DNA from: Oscillospiraceae bacterium
Lineage (GTDB): Bacteria; Bacillota; Clostridia; Oscillospirales; Ruminococcaceae
Reading direction: 5' to 3'
NCBI GenBank assembly: GCA_024404815.1
Contig: JAKSPL010000021.1
Location: 1-40,619, forward strand
DNA: 40,619 nucleotides
This document shows positions 16,075 to 23,939 of the stretch, in pieces. The notes beneath the pieces were generated by a model. The model did not search any database, was not told where the DNA came from, and was given only the letters and a program-made list of their open reading frames with translations. A program made the position numbers and the translations under genes. The first letter of the stretch is position 1; each line of letters begins with the position of its first letter.

Positions 16075-16934
16075 TCGGGATTCCTCCCTTCCAGCCGTGC
16101 TTTCAGCAGTTCCGCACCGTATTTCACGGTATACACTTCATCGTCAAAGCGAATGCCTTTTTCAGCAAGTCCGTTGAAAATACGTGTGATCTGCGGCAGC
16201 GCAAGTCCCATGCCCTCCAGCGACTGCGACTGTGCAAACACGCCTGACGGGGTATCGTAGCAGACGACCTTTGCCTGCGACAGCACCAGCAGCTTGGACG
16301 CATATCTTGCAACATCCTCCATGCTGTGTGACACAAGCAGGATCGTACAGCCTGTGCGCTTATGATACGCCTGTAACTGCGTGAGGATCTTGGTTCTTCC
16401 CTTTGGGTCGAGTCCTGCGGTCGGTTCGTCGAGAATCAGCACCTTCGGCTCCATCGCCATAACACCTGCAATGGCGGCACGGCGTTTTTGTCCGCCCGAC
16501 AGCGCATACGGTGCTTTTTTGAGATGCTCCTCAGTCAGGCCGACTGCCTCCGCCGTTTCGCGGACTCTGCGGTCGATCTCCGCTTCGGACAGCTTCATAT
16601 TTTTCGGGCCGAATGCGATGTCCTGATAGACCGTTTCCTCAAAGAGCTGATATTCGGGGTACTGGAACACCAGTCCCACCTGAAACCGCACTTTTCTGCG
16701 GTCGGTTTTCTTGTCCCAGATGTCAGCACCGTCCAGCAGGATTTGTCCGCTTGTCGGTTCGATCAGTCCGTTCATCATCTGCATCAGCGTGGATTTGCCG
16801 GAGCCTGTATGTCCGATAACGCCGACAAACTCACCCTCCTCGATCTGCAAATTGATATGGTCGATCGCAGTTTTCTCAAAGGGTGAACCGATGCTGTACG
16901 TATATGTCAGGTCTTTTGCTTCCAAAATTGGCAT
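16068..16934 (-). CDS. ecfA2: ECF transporter ATPase EcfA2
   Basis: A 288-residue ABC ATPase, the second of the pair that drives the group II ECF vitamin transporter. Walker A GHTGSGKST, Q-loop LVFQYPEYQLFEETV (typical of EcfA2), signature LSGGQKRR, Walker B VLILDEPTAGLDP and switch histidine in LLVSHSMEDV are all intact. The C-terminal 60 residues form the dimer-groove region that receives EcfT coupling helices. GGAGG lies 6 bases before the ATG. It starts 45 bases after ecfA1 and overlaps ecfT. Confidence 0.95.
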   Translation of the reverse strand: MPILEAKDLTYTYSIGSPFEKTAIDHINLQIEEGEFVGVIGHTGSGKSTLMQMMNGLIEPTSGQILLDGADIWDKKTDRRKVRFQVGLVFQYPEYQLFEETVYQDIAFGPKNMKLSEAEIDRRVRETAEAVGLTEEHLKKAPYALSGGQKRRAAIAGVMAMEPKVLILDEPTAGLDPKGRTKILTQLQAYHKRTGCTILLVSHSMEDVARYASKLLVLSQAKVVCYDTPSGVFAQSQSLEGMGLALPQITRIFNGLAEKGIRFDDEVYTVKYGAELLKARLEGRNPEC

Positions 16935-16979
16935 GGAAAGCCTCCGTTCTATGGGGCAGAATACAAGCAGAAGCGAGAT

Positions 16980-17837
16980 TTACCGCTTCTGCGAAAAGAG
17001 TTTTGCAAGTGCGTCCACGCACGCTTCCTCGGTGATGATCTCAGGATCAAGGTCGCAGCCAGATTCGCGCAGCAGGTGTACAAGTTCCGTTGCCTGCGGC
17101 ACGTCAAGCCCGATCTCCTTCATTTCATCCACACGGGCAAATACCTTTTTCGGCACATCGTCCATTCGCACCGTGCCGTGGTCAATGACCACAATGCGCT
17201 GACACTGTGCCGCCTCATCCATCTCGTGCGTGATCAGGATGACGGTAATGCCGTAATCCCGATTGAGCCGCTTGATGGTTTTCATAACTTCTTTGCGTCC
17301 CTGCGGGTCAAGCATCGCGGTCGGTTCGTCCAGAACGATGCAGTCGGGGCGCATGGCAATGATGCCTGCGATCGCAACACGCTGTTTTTGTCCGCCAGAA
17401 AGCTGGTGCGGTGCGTGTTCGCGGAAATCATACATCTTCACGGCTTTGAGGGCTTCGTCTACGCGCTCGCGCATCTCCACAGGATCAACACCCATGTTTT
17501 CCAGCGCAAATGCGACATCCTCCTCGACGATCGTTGCTACGATCTGGTTGTCGGGATTCTGAAACACCATGCCGACACGCTGCCGCACATCCAGCAGTTT
17601 CTCCTCGTCAGCGGTATCGATACCGTCCACAAGAACCTTTCCCGATGTAGGCAGCAGAATCGCATTCAAAAGCTTAGCGAGTGTCGATTTGCCCGAACCG
17701 TTGTGTCCGAGTACCGCGACCAGTTCGCCCTTGCCGATCTCCAGCGAAATGCCTTTCAAAACCTCTGTCGGCTGTTCGGTTTCATCCTCTGAGGCATACG
17801 AAAACCGAACATCCTGTATTGAAATCAAAGATTCCAT
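16980..17837 (-). CDS. ecfA1: ECF transporter ATPase EcfA1
   Basis: A 285-residue ABC ATPase, first gene of the ECF energising module. Walker [11 protein letters not shown]-loop [21 protein letters not shown] (the EcfA1 hallmark), signature LSGGQKQR, Walker [14 protein letters not shown] and H-loop LITHEMDEA are present. GGAGG sits 4-5 bases before the ATG. The gene follows the methyltransferase by 29 bases and belongs to the transcript that begins at ruvC. The substrate is set by S components elsewhere; one candidate is at 7687-8298. Confidence 0.95.
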   Translation of the reverse strand: MESLISIQDVRFSYASEDETEQPTEVLKGISLEIGKGELVAVLGHNGSGKSTLAKLLNAILLPTSGKVLVDGIDTADEEKLLDVRQRVGMVFQNPDNQIVATIVEEDVAFALENMGVDPVEMRERVDEALKAVKMYDFREHAPHQLSGGQKQRVAIAGIIAMRPDCIVLDEPTAMLDPQGRKEVMKTIKRLNRDYGITVILITHEMDEAAQCQRIVVIDHGTVRMDDVPKKVFARVDEMKEIGLDVPQATELVHLLRESGCDLDPEIITEEACVDALAKLFSQKR

Positions 17838-17866
17838 TTGTCCTCCATACTATTGTGCCTGCGGAT

Positions 17867-18742
17867 TCATTTTGTATCTCCGCACTCCCAAATCGCAGTC
17901 GCACCGCAGGGCAATGCGGCACCTGCCAGCGCAACGGGCAATCCGATCTCATCCGCCGACACGCTGCCGCCGAATTTCGGCACCAGAAGCGCATTCAGCA
18001 GATAGCCCATAACAGACGGTGAAAGTCCCGTCGTGTAACTGTTCAGCAGGAAAAACAGCGGCTGCTCCGAAAGCACATCCATACACGCTTCGACCAGCGG
18101 ATAAATGCAGTTTTCCAGCTTCCAGATCTCGCCCGACGGTCCTCTGCCGTAGCTCGGCGGATCCATAATGATCGCATCGTAGGTCTTGCCGCGGCGTGCT
18201 TCTCTGCGGATAAATTTCTCGCAATCGTCCACGATCCAGCGAATCGGCTTGTCGGTCAGTCCCGATGCGGCGGCGTTTTCTCTCGCCCACTGCACCATGC
18301 CCTTTGCCGCATCCACATGACAGACCTCTGCGCCTGCCGCCGCGCACGCAAGCGTTGCGCCGCCTGTGTATGCAAACAGATTCAGCACACGGATCGGCCT
18401 GCCTGCATTTTTGATTTTCTCGGTCATCCAGTCCCAGTTGACTGCCTGTTCAGGAAACAGTCCCGTATGCTTAAAGCCTGTCGGCCGGACAATAAATTGC
18501 AGATCCCGATAGCGGATATTCCAGCTTTCGGGCGGCGTTTTGCGGTATTCCCATGAACCGCCGCCGCTCTTGCTGCGGTGATAGTGTCCGTCCGCTTTGT
18601 CCCATTGCGGTGAAATTTTCGGTGTCTGCCAAATGACCTGCGGATCGGGGCGAATCAAAATGATATTTCCCCAACGCTCCAGACGTTCTCCGCAGGAGGT
18701 ATCGAGAAGGCGGTAATCCGCCCAGTTTTCAGCTGCTCTCAC
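17867..18742 (-). CDS. Class I SAM-dependent methyltransferase, RlmI-like
   Basis: A 291-residue methyltransferase with SAM motif I VLNLFAYTGGATLACAAAGA, the following acid in CHVDAAKGMVQWARENA, and the catalytic IMDPPSYGRG, a DPPSY version of the NPPF/DPPSF motif of RNA m5C/m2G enzymes. The N-terminal part (HTGLFPEQAVNWDWM) matches the RlmI/RlmK-like group, so rRNA is the likely substrate, but no PUA domain is present. The start is GTG at 18742, with AAGGA 8 bases upstream; the nearby ATG reads into an immediate stop. It sits between the GlmM-like gene (30 bases) and ecfA1. Confidence 0.82.
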   Translation of the reverse strand: MRAAENWADYRLLDTSCGERLERWGNIILIRPDPQVIWQTPKISPQWDKADGHYHRSKSGGGSWEYRKTPPESWNIRYRDLQFIVRPTGFKHTGLFPEQAVNWDWMTEKIKNAGRPIRVLNLFAYTGGATLACAAAGAEVCHVDAAKGMVQWARENAAASGLTDKPIRWIVDDCEKFIRREARRGKTYDAIIMDPPSYGRGPSGEIWKLENCIYPLVEACMDVLSEQPLFFLLNSYTTGLSPSVMGYLLNALLVPKFGGSVSADEIGLPVALAGAALPCGATAIWECGDTK

Positions 18743-18772
18743 GTTTTCATTCCTTCCCGTTGTTGCTGCGTG

Positions 18773-20137
18773 TTATGCGGATGCACTTTGACCTGTGCGT
18801 GAACGGATCGTTTCCGCCACAGACATCGCATATTGATTGATGCGTGCAAAATCGCGGCCTTCCAGCAAAACCTGTATCACGCAGTCGCGGGACAACTCAC
18901 GCACCAGAATTCTGCCGTCTGTGCCGAGCATCTCCTCGCAGCGTGCGATCGCGTCCACGATTTGCGTATCGTTTTTCCAGATCTCACGCCATTTTTCTGC
19001 AATGCGTATTGTCAGCGAGACCTGCGGTGCGTGTTCCATAACTGCCGCAAGCTGTGACAGCGGTTTGCCTGTGCGGTGCATGAGATTGCAGATCCGCAAT
19101 GCCGTGCAAAGTCCGTCCGATGCAGGCATATCCGCAAAATACAGATATCCGCCGCGTTCACCGCCCAAAGACAGTCCCTCGTTGCGGATGCGTTCCTGCA
19201 CAAACCGCGGTGACGGTTCTGTAATATGGACCGTAATGCCGTTCGATTTTGCAAAGCGCAAAAAGCCGAGATTGGTCATTACCGTCGCAGCAACACCGTT
19301 TTTCGCTAGTGTTTTCTGTCTGAGCAGATCGCTTGTGAAAATCGCAAGCAGTCTGTCACCGTCCAGCAGTTCGCCGCGTTCGTCCACGGCGATACAGCGT
19401 TCTCCGTTGCCGTCAAACGCAAATCCTGCCGCACACTTATGTTTTTTGACATATTCCAGCAGCGTTTCCATCGAGGTCACGCCGCAGTCGTTGTTGATAT
19501 TGGTTCCGTCGGGTTCATTGCTGAGAATCAAAGCCTCCATGCCGTATGCCGTCAGCAGCGGCTTGGCAAGCGGACTCAGCGCACCGTTCGCACAGTCCAC
19601 AGCAACACGAATGGTTGCCTTTTTGCGCGGATTCGGGTTATGCTTCTGCAAGAGCTGCAAATAGCGTTTTTGAGCCGTATCGTCCCTTGTAATGACACCG
19701 CAGGAACGGTGTGATTTCGGGGGAATCTGAATGCCGCCGGGCATCATCGCTTCGATTTTGGAAAGCTGCTCCTCCGACATCGGCAGTCCGTCCTTTGTCA
19801 GCATCCGCAGTCCTGAGATCTCATATGTACCTGCGTCACCCGTCAGAACAAATCCGCCGTCCGCATCCTCCTCCGAAAGCAGGAGTGCCGCCGCCGCAGA
19901 AGAAAGCGTTCCCAGACAAACAGCATTGCCGCCGCCCGAACAGATCCCTGCACAGAGCGCAGCTTCCAGTGTATCCGCAGAACGTCTTGGGTCATGTGCA
20001 ACATAAAAAACAGGCGGACGGCCACAGCTTCTGCTGAGCACCTGTGCCGCCGCCCTGCCGATGTGCAGCAGCAGCTCACAGCTCAGCTCTGTCACGGCAA
20101 TGCCGTGCAGTCCGTCCGGTTTCAGGATCTTACTCAT
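18773..20137 (-). CDS. GlmM-like phosphohexomutase paralogue, probably catalytically dead
   Basis: A 454-residue protein that follows phosphoglucosamine mutase over its whole length: VDCANGALSPLAKPLLTAYG (about 180-199), EPDGTNINNDCGVTS (208-222), GTVM-like ATVMTNLGF (284-292), and DGLCTALRICNLM (341-353). However, all active-site loops are altered. The phosphoserine loop S-A-S-H-N-P is TGDAGT (99-104), with Asp101 at the catalytic Ser; the metal loop is DGNGER (242-247) instead of DGDGDR; the sugar loop is GGERGG (325-330) instead of GGEQSG; and the phosphate loop PSGTEP is ELSRDC (414-419). The N-terminal GTDGVRG reads KPDGLHG. GAGG lies 9 bases before the ATG. The frame is intact and embedded in the operon, so a non-catalytic role is more likely than decay. 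Confidence 0.85.
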   Translation of the reverse strand: MSKILKPDGLHGIAVTELSCELLLHIGRAAAQVLSRSCGRPPVFYVAHDPRRSADTLEAALCAGICSGGGNAVCLGTLSSAAAALLLSEEDADGGFVLTGDAGTYEISGLRMLTKDGLPMSEEQLSKIEAMMPGGIQIPPKSHRSCGVITRDDTAQKRYLQLLQKHNPNPRKKATIRVAVDCANGALSPLAKPLLTAYGMEALILSNEPDGTNINNDCGVTSMETLLEYVKKHKCAAGFAFDGNGERCIAVDERGELLDGDRLLAIFTSDLLRQKTLAKNGVAATVMTNLGFLRFAKSNGITVHITEPSPRFVQERIRNEGLSLGGERGGYLYFADMPASDGLCTALRICNLMHRTGKPLSQLAAVMEHAPQVSLTIRIAEKWREIWKNDTQIVDAIARCEEMLGTDGRILVRELSRDCVIQVLLEGRDFARINQYAMSVAETIRSRTGQSASA

Positions 20138-20155
20138 TCCGAAATTCCTCTTTGT

Positions 20156-20683
20156 TCAGGGTAGTACCTCATAAGCAGTCAGCAGACGCCGACCGTGAAA
20201 ATAGGCATCGGGCTTTGTGACGATCGCGTGCCCGAGATTGTTATAAGCATTGTAAACGTAAAGCTGTCCGCCTTTCAGTTCCATACAGACCGTATGGATA
20301 GAGGACATCATGCGCCGCTTTGTCCAGTAGACATATATGCAGCGTTTTCCTGATTCGAGCACCCGTTTGATGCTCTCGTGGCTCCGCAGTCTGCGCGGTT
20401 TCAAGCCGAAATGCCGCATACAATGTCCGAGCGCATAGGGGTCAGTCCCCCAGAGTCCCAGCAGCATGGAATAGCGTTCCATATATTTTGCGATTTTCTG
20501 GAACGGCTGCGGTTTTCCGCACAGCAGCAGTGCATTGTAAATAGCAATGACCTCACAGCCGCAGTGCCCGATACTGCCAAGTCCGAATTTCATGCCTGAT
20601 ACCGCCCCCAGCGACTGACCATTGATCAGTTCCGTGGAGAGCGGTATCGGCATCATTTCTTTTCGATTGTTTGAACGATCCAT
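20156..20683 (-). CDS. Papain-like (C39-type) cysteine peptidase domain protein
   Basis: A 175-residue soluble protein without signal peptide or membrane segment. GHCGCEVIAIYNAL places a catalytic-type cysteine (C41, followed by G) at the start of a helix; SSIHTVCMEL supplies H130 and LYVYNAYNNLGHA supplies N145, in the order C-H-N of papain-fold C39-like peptidases. The GxxxxxYNAL helix and the late HxxxYN pair are typical of these domains. The ATG at 20683 has GAGG 8 bases upstream; a TTG further up has none. It lies between ruvB (28 bases) and the GlmM-like gene (18 bases). Substrate unknown; it may equally be a cross-linking or non-peptidase member of the fold. Confidence 0.6.
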   Translation of the reverse strand: MDRSNNRKEMMPIPLSTELINGQSLGAVSGMKFGLGSIGHCGCEVIAIYNALLLCGKPQPFQKIAKYMERYSMLLGLWGTDPYALGHCMRHFGLKPRRLRSHESIKRVLESGKRCIYVYWTKRRMMSSIHTVCMELKGGQLYVYNAYNNLGHAIVTKPDAYFHGRRLLTAYEVLP

Positions 20684-20711
20684 TCCATATACCTCTATGG
20701 CGTGCGGATTT

Positions 20712-21803
20712 TCACGTATCTTCAAGCATATCTGTCAGAGAAAACTGTTTGGGCTTTACCTGTGCATCCTCGACAGGATACCCCAGATGGGCATATGCCA
20801 GTCCTGTCGCGCATCTGCCGCGCGGTGTTCTCGCCAGCATTCCCAGCTGCATCAGATACGGTTCACAGACGTCCTCCAGCGTGACCGCCTCCTCGCCGAT
20901 GGCAGAGGCAAGCGTTTCCAGTCCGACAGGACCGCCGTGATACCCGCGAATCATCATATCCAGCATTCTGCGGTCCAGCTTATCCAGCCCCAGCTCGTCG
21001 ATTTCCAGACGGTTGAGTGCCAGCTTCGTAGTCCGCTCGTCAATCACACCGCTGCCCATGACATCCGCAAAGTCGCGGACTCTCCGCAGCAGTCTGTTTG
21101 CGATACGCGGTGTGCCTCTGGAACGCTTCGCAAGCTCCATCGCGCCATCCGCTTCGCAAGGAATATCCAGTATCATCGCGCTTCTGCGAATAATATCGCA
21201 GAGCTGCTCAGGGGTATAAAGTTCCAGTCGCTGCACGATACCGAAACGGTCGCGCAGCGGCGGTGTCAGCTGACCGGCACGGGTTGTCGCACCGACCAGC
21301 GTAAATGGCTGAAGATCCACACGAATACTGCGTGCGGAAGGTCCTTTGCCGATCATAATGTCCAGCACTCTGTCCTCCATCGCAGGGTAGAGAATTTCCT
21401 CCACCGCACGCGACAGACGATGAATCTCATCGACAAACAGGACATCGCCGCGTCCGAGGTTGGTCAGCAGTGCTGCCAGATCGCCCGGCTTTTCAATGGC
21501 AGGACCGGATGTGACACGGAGATTCACGCCCATTTCGTGCGCAATAATGCCGGAAAGCGTGGTTTTTCCGAGTCCGGGCGGACCGTAAAGCAGGACATGG
21601 TCGAGCGGTTCTCCGCGGCGTCTTGCGGCTTCGATATAGACTGCAAGATTCTCCTTGACCTGCTCCTGTCCGATATAATCTTTCAGTTCTTTCGGACGAA
21701 GCGACAATTCCAGATCGCCGTCCTGTGCAATGACCTCGGGAGAGGAAAGCCGTTCATATGCGTCCTGCGGCTCGTAATTTGCCGCGTCCCCTGTCTGAAT
21801 CAT
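20712..21803 (-). CDS. ruvB: Holliday junction DNA helicase RuvB
   Basis: Hexameric AAA+ motor that drives branch migration with RuvA. The 363-residue protein has the RuvB N-terminal [20 protein letters not shown], Walker [10 protein letters not shown], Walker [11 protein letters not shown], sensor 1 LVGATTRAG, the arginine finger region LRDRFGI, and the C-terminal winged helix ending [13 protein letters not shown] lies 11 bases before the ATG. An SseB-like gene is inserted between ruvA and ruvB. Confidence 0.97.
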   Translation of the reverse strand: MIQTGDAANYEPQDAYERLSSPEVIAQDGDLELSLRPKELKDYIGQEQVKENLAVYIEAARRRGEPLDHVLLYGPPGLGKTTLSGIIAHEMGVNLRVTSGPAIEKPGDLAALLTNLGRGDVLFVDEIHRLSRAVEEILYPAMEDRVLDIMIGKGPSARSIRVDLQPFTLVGATTRAGQLTPPLRDRFGIVQRLELYTPEQLCDIIRRSAMILDIPCEADGAMELAKRSRGTPRIANRLLRRVRDFADVMGSGVIDERTTKLALNRLEIDELGLDKLDRRMLDMMIRGYHGGPVGLETLASAIGEEAVTLEDVCEPYLMQLGMLARTPRGRCATGLAYAHLGYPVEDAQVKPKQFSLTDMLEDT

Positions 21804-21842
21804 GCTGCTTTGTTCTCCTTCCGCCCACGGTCATGGTGCATT

Positions 21843-22568
21843 TTATTTCTCAAAATAACGTTTTTTCCGAATATAGAACGGTTCGACGCCCTCGATTGCC
21901 TTTTTCGCAGCGGCTTCTTCGAGGCTGATGAACACAAGACTGTCGCCTGACTTCGTGTAACTCTGCATATACTTCGAAAGCGGGAAGAACAGCTTGCGCG
22001 TATTGCCGATCATATCGAACACGAACAGTATCTGCGGCCGTTCACATCCGCGGATCATTTCCACAACATAGCAGGAATCGACATTCGACTGTCTTGCCAA
22101 ATATCTGGAAATCGGGCGGATCAGATGTTCAATACTCTTTTGCGGTGCGCGGTATTCGATCGTTTCCTCCTCTTTCATCGAGATCGCAGGAATATTGAGG
22201 TTTCGCGCAACCATCAGGATACTCTTGATCTCCTGTGAGGAGAACTCCTTGCCATAGGAATTGGGGTTCAGTACCGCAGAAGCCGACTGAATCAAATCGA
22301 ACAGACGCAGACAGTTCAGGCGGTAGCAGTTGACATACCGCTTTGCAAACTGCTGGAGCGAACGATAGCTCGTAAAAAACGGAATGAACACATCGCCGTC
22401 AGGATTCTGCGTGGTAACAAGTTCCATGGAAACACCGCCATTGATCTCGTCCTGCTTGACAGGTTTCTTGCAGATTACATAGACATCGCTCTTAATGAGC
22501 ATCTGCAAAAACAAAGAACGCTTTTCAGGTTTCGTAATCGCTTCCTTCAATAATTCGTCCAGATTCAT
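21843..22568 (-). CDS. SseB-family protein
   Basis: A 241-residue soluble protein. Residues about 1-120 fit the SseB N-terminal domain: short helix MNLDELLKEAITKPEKRSLF, then a strand VYVICKK, DVFIPFFTSYRSLQQF, and a closing segment with NPNSYGKEFSSQEI. The second half (about 125-230) resembles the SseB C-terminal domain with SYVVEMIRG-like and LVFISLEEA strands. The role of this family is not established; members occur widely in Firmicutes. AGGAGG lies 8-9 bases before the ATG. It interrupts ruvA-ruvB, with 80 bases between it and ruvA. Confidence 0.72.
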   Translation of the reverse strand: MNLDELLKEAITKPEKRSLFLQMLIKSDVYVICKKPVKQDEINGGVSMELVTTQNPDGDVFIPFFTSYRSLQQFAKRYVNCYRLNCLRLFDLIQSASAVLNPNSYGKEFSSQEIKSILMVARNLNIPAISMKEEETIEYRAPQKSIEHLIRPISRYLARQSNVDSCYVVEMIRGCERPQILFVFDMIGNTRKLFFPLSKYMQSYTKSGDSLVFISLEEAAAKKAIEGVEPFYIRKKRYFEK

Positions 22569-22649
22569 AAGTACACCCTCCTATAAAGAAAATTATCCGA
22601 TGAATTCCGTAAACATATCGGGACATCTGTCGAAATGGTTGTCAGGATC

Positions 22650-23252
22650 TCAGCCGAACATCTGCTTGCCGAGCCGCATCAGCGACTGGCGGATCAGTTC
22701 AGACGACGGCAATGACGGGTCGAGCGTCTGCAAAACACCTGCGACCTCACCCTGTGTATATCCAAGTACCAGAAGTGCGGACATTGCCTCCTCCATCGCG
22801 CCGCCTGCAATGCGGACGGGCGCAGGGGAAAGTCCCTCTGTCTGTACGGTCTTGGCAACTTTGTCTTTCAGCTCCAGCACAATGCGCTGTGCGGTCTTGG
22901 AGCCGATGCCTTTGGTTTTGGTGAATTCTTTCGGATCCCCTGCCGCAACTGCGAGTGCAAAGCGGTCAGGCGACAAGTCCGACAGAATCGCCAGCGCGTT
23001 TTTCGGGCCGACACCCGAGACGCCGAGAAGCTGATGAAAGCAGGTGCGCTCGCTTCTGGACGCAAATCCGTAAAGAGAGATCTCGTCCTCGCGCACCGCC
23101 AGATGGGTATAGAGAAATGCCTCCTCACCGACGGCACCGACTGCCGCCGCGGTCTGCATACTGCTTTTGCAGGCATAGCCCACACCGCCGCATTCAATGA
23201 CCACCAGATTCGGCTCTTTGTGCAGCACCTTGCCGCGCAGACTGTCTATCAT
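22650..23252 (-). CDS. ruvA: Holliday junction branch migration protein RuvA
   Basis: A 200-residue DNA-binding partner of RuvB. It has the N-terminal OB fold (MIDSLRGKVLHKEPNLVVIEC), two helix-hairpin-helix motifs (LLGVSGVGPKNALAILS and KTKGIGSKTAQRIVLELK), a flexible linker at about 140-150, and the C-terminal RuvB-contact three-helix domain (ALLVLGYTQGEV). The ribosome site AGGTGA is rather far (12 bases) from the ATG, but the start agrees with family length. It follows ruvC after 21 bases. Confidence 0.97.
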   Translation of the reverse strand: MIDSLRGKVLHKEPNLVVIECGGVGYACKSSMQTAAAVGAVGEEAFLYTHLAVREDEISLYGFASRSERTCFHQLLGVSGVGPKNALAILSDLSPDRFALAVAAGDPKEFTKTKGIGSKTAQRIVLELKDKVAKTVQTEGLSPAPVRIAGGAMEEAMSALLVLGYTQGEVAGVLQTLDPSLPSSELIRQSLMRLGKQMFG

Positions 23253-23273
23253 GGGAAGCTTTCACCTCGTCTA

Positions 23274-23753
23274 TCAGTAATCAGGGTTCGCACAATGTCC
23301 GTGACAGATCGCAAGGGCAAGCGCGTCCGCCGCATCATCGGGTTTTGGGATCTCGGCAAGCCGCAGGATCCTTCGCGTCATATCCATGACCTGCATTTTC
23401 TCCGCCTTGCCGTAGCCGACCACCGCCGATTTCACCTGCAGCGGCGTATACTCAAAAACGGGAATGTTTTTCTGGGCGCAGGCAAGGAGGATCACACCTC
23501 TTGCCTCTGCGACCATAATGCCCGTTGTTTTGTTGGTATTGAAATAGAGTTTTTCGACAGACAGCACCTGCGGACGATATTTCTCCAGCAAAAAGCACAT
23601 ATCCTCGTAGATCTGCGCAAGTCTGCCCGAAAAATCCGTATGGGCTTCCGTCAGGATCGCGCCGTACTCCACGGTCTGAAACCGCATTCCCTGATAATCG
23701 AGGATGCCGAAGCCGACGGTCGCATAGCCCGGGTCGATGCCCAAAATCCGCAT
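23274..23753 (-). CDS. ruvC: Crossover junction endodeoxyribonuclease RuvC
   Basis: Holliday junction resolvase of 159 residues, first gene of the long operon. The RNase H-fold acids are visible: D in GIDPGYATVGFG, E in SVEKLYFNTN, and the late DDAADALALAICHGH pair. The ATG at 23753 has GGAG 11 bases upstream and lies about 22 bases after the predicted start site; an upstream extension of the frame would cross the promoter. Confidence 0.97.
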   Translation of the reverse strand: MRILGIDPGYATVGFGILDYQGMRFQTVEYGAILTEAHTDFSGRLAQIYEDMCFLLEKYRPQVLSVEKLYFNTNKTTGIMVAEARGVILLACAQKNIPVFEYTPLQVKSAVVGYGKAEKMQVMDMTRRILRLAEIPKPDDAADALALAICHGHCANPDY

Positions 23754-23781
23754 ATAGCCTATCACTCCATATTCAAGGTTT

Positions 23782-23810
23782 AGTATACCATAAATCCATA
23801 CAAATTTCAA
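23782..23810 (-). promoter_or_regulatory. Sigma-A promoter of the ruvC operon
   Basis: TTGAAA (23810-23805), 17-base spacer ending TGG (extended -10), TATACT (23787-23782) on the minus strand. It could drive everything down to the terminator at 9637-9673, as no other clear promoter or terminator was seen between. The adjoining 23811-23939 holds imperfect repeats of GCCAAA/TTTTGC but no convincing terminator for the upstream topoisomerase gene. Confidence 0.87.
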
Positions 23811-23939
23811 GAGGTTTCCGAGAAGATTCTTTGGGATTTTGGCAAAATCGCAAAACTTTGGCGAAATGCACAGGATACACCCAAAATCTTTGGCAGGTAA
23901 TTCCCCCGCAAATTTCAAACGGCGTTCGTAATGCGCGTC

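Noticed and set aside
18773-20137. Annotating this gene as a functional glmM
   Set aside because: All four active-site loops deviate, including loss of the phosphoserine and the PSGTEP loop.
20622-21950. Plus-strand open frame opposite ruvB
   Set aside because: Antisense to a fully recognisable RuvB; no promoter or ribosome site.
23811-23939. Terminator or regulatory RNA after the topoisomerase A gene
   Set aside because: Repeated GCCAAA/TTTTGC words occur, but any stem has a very long loop or few pairs and no proper T tract.
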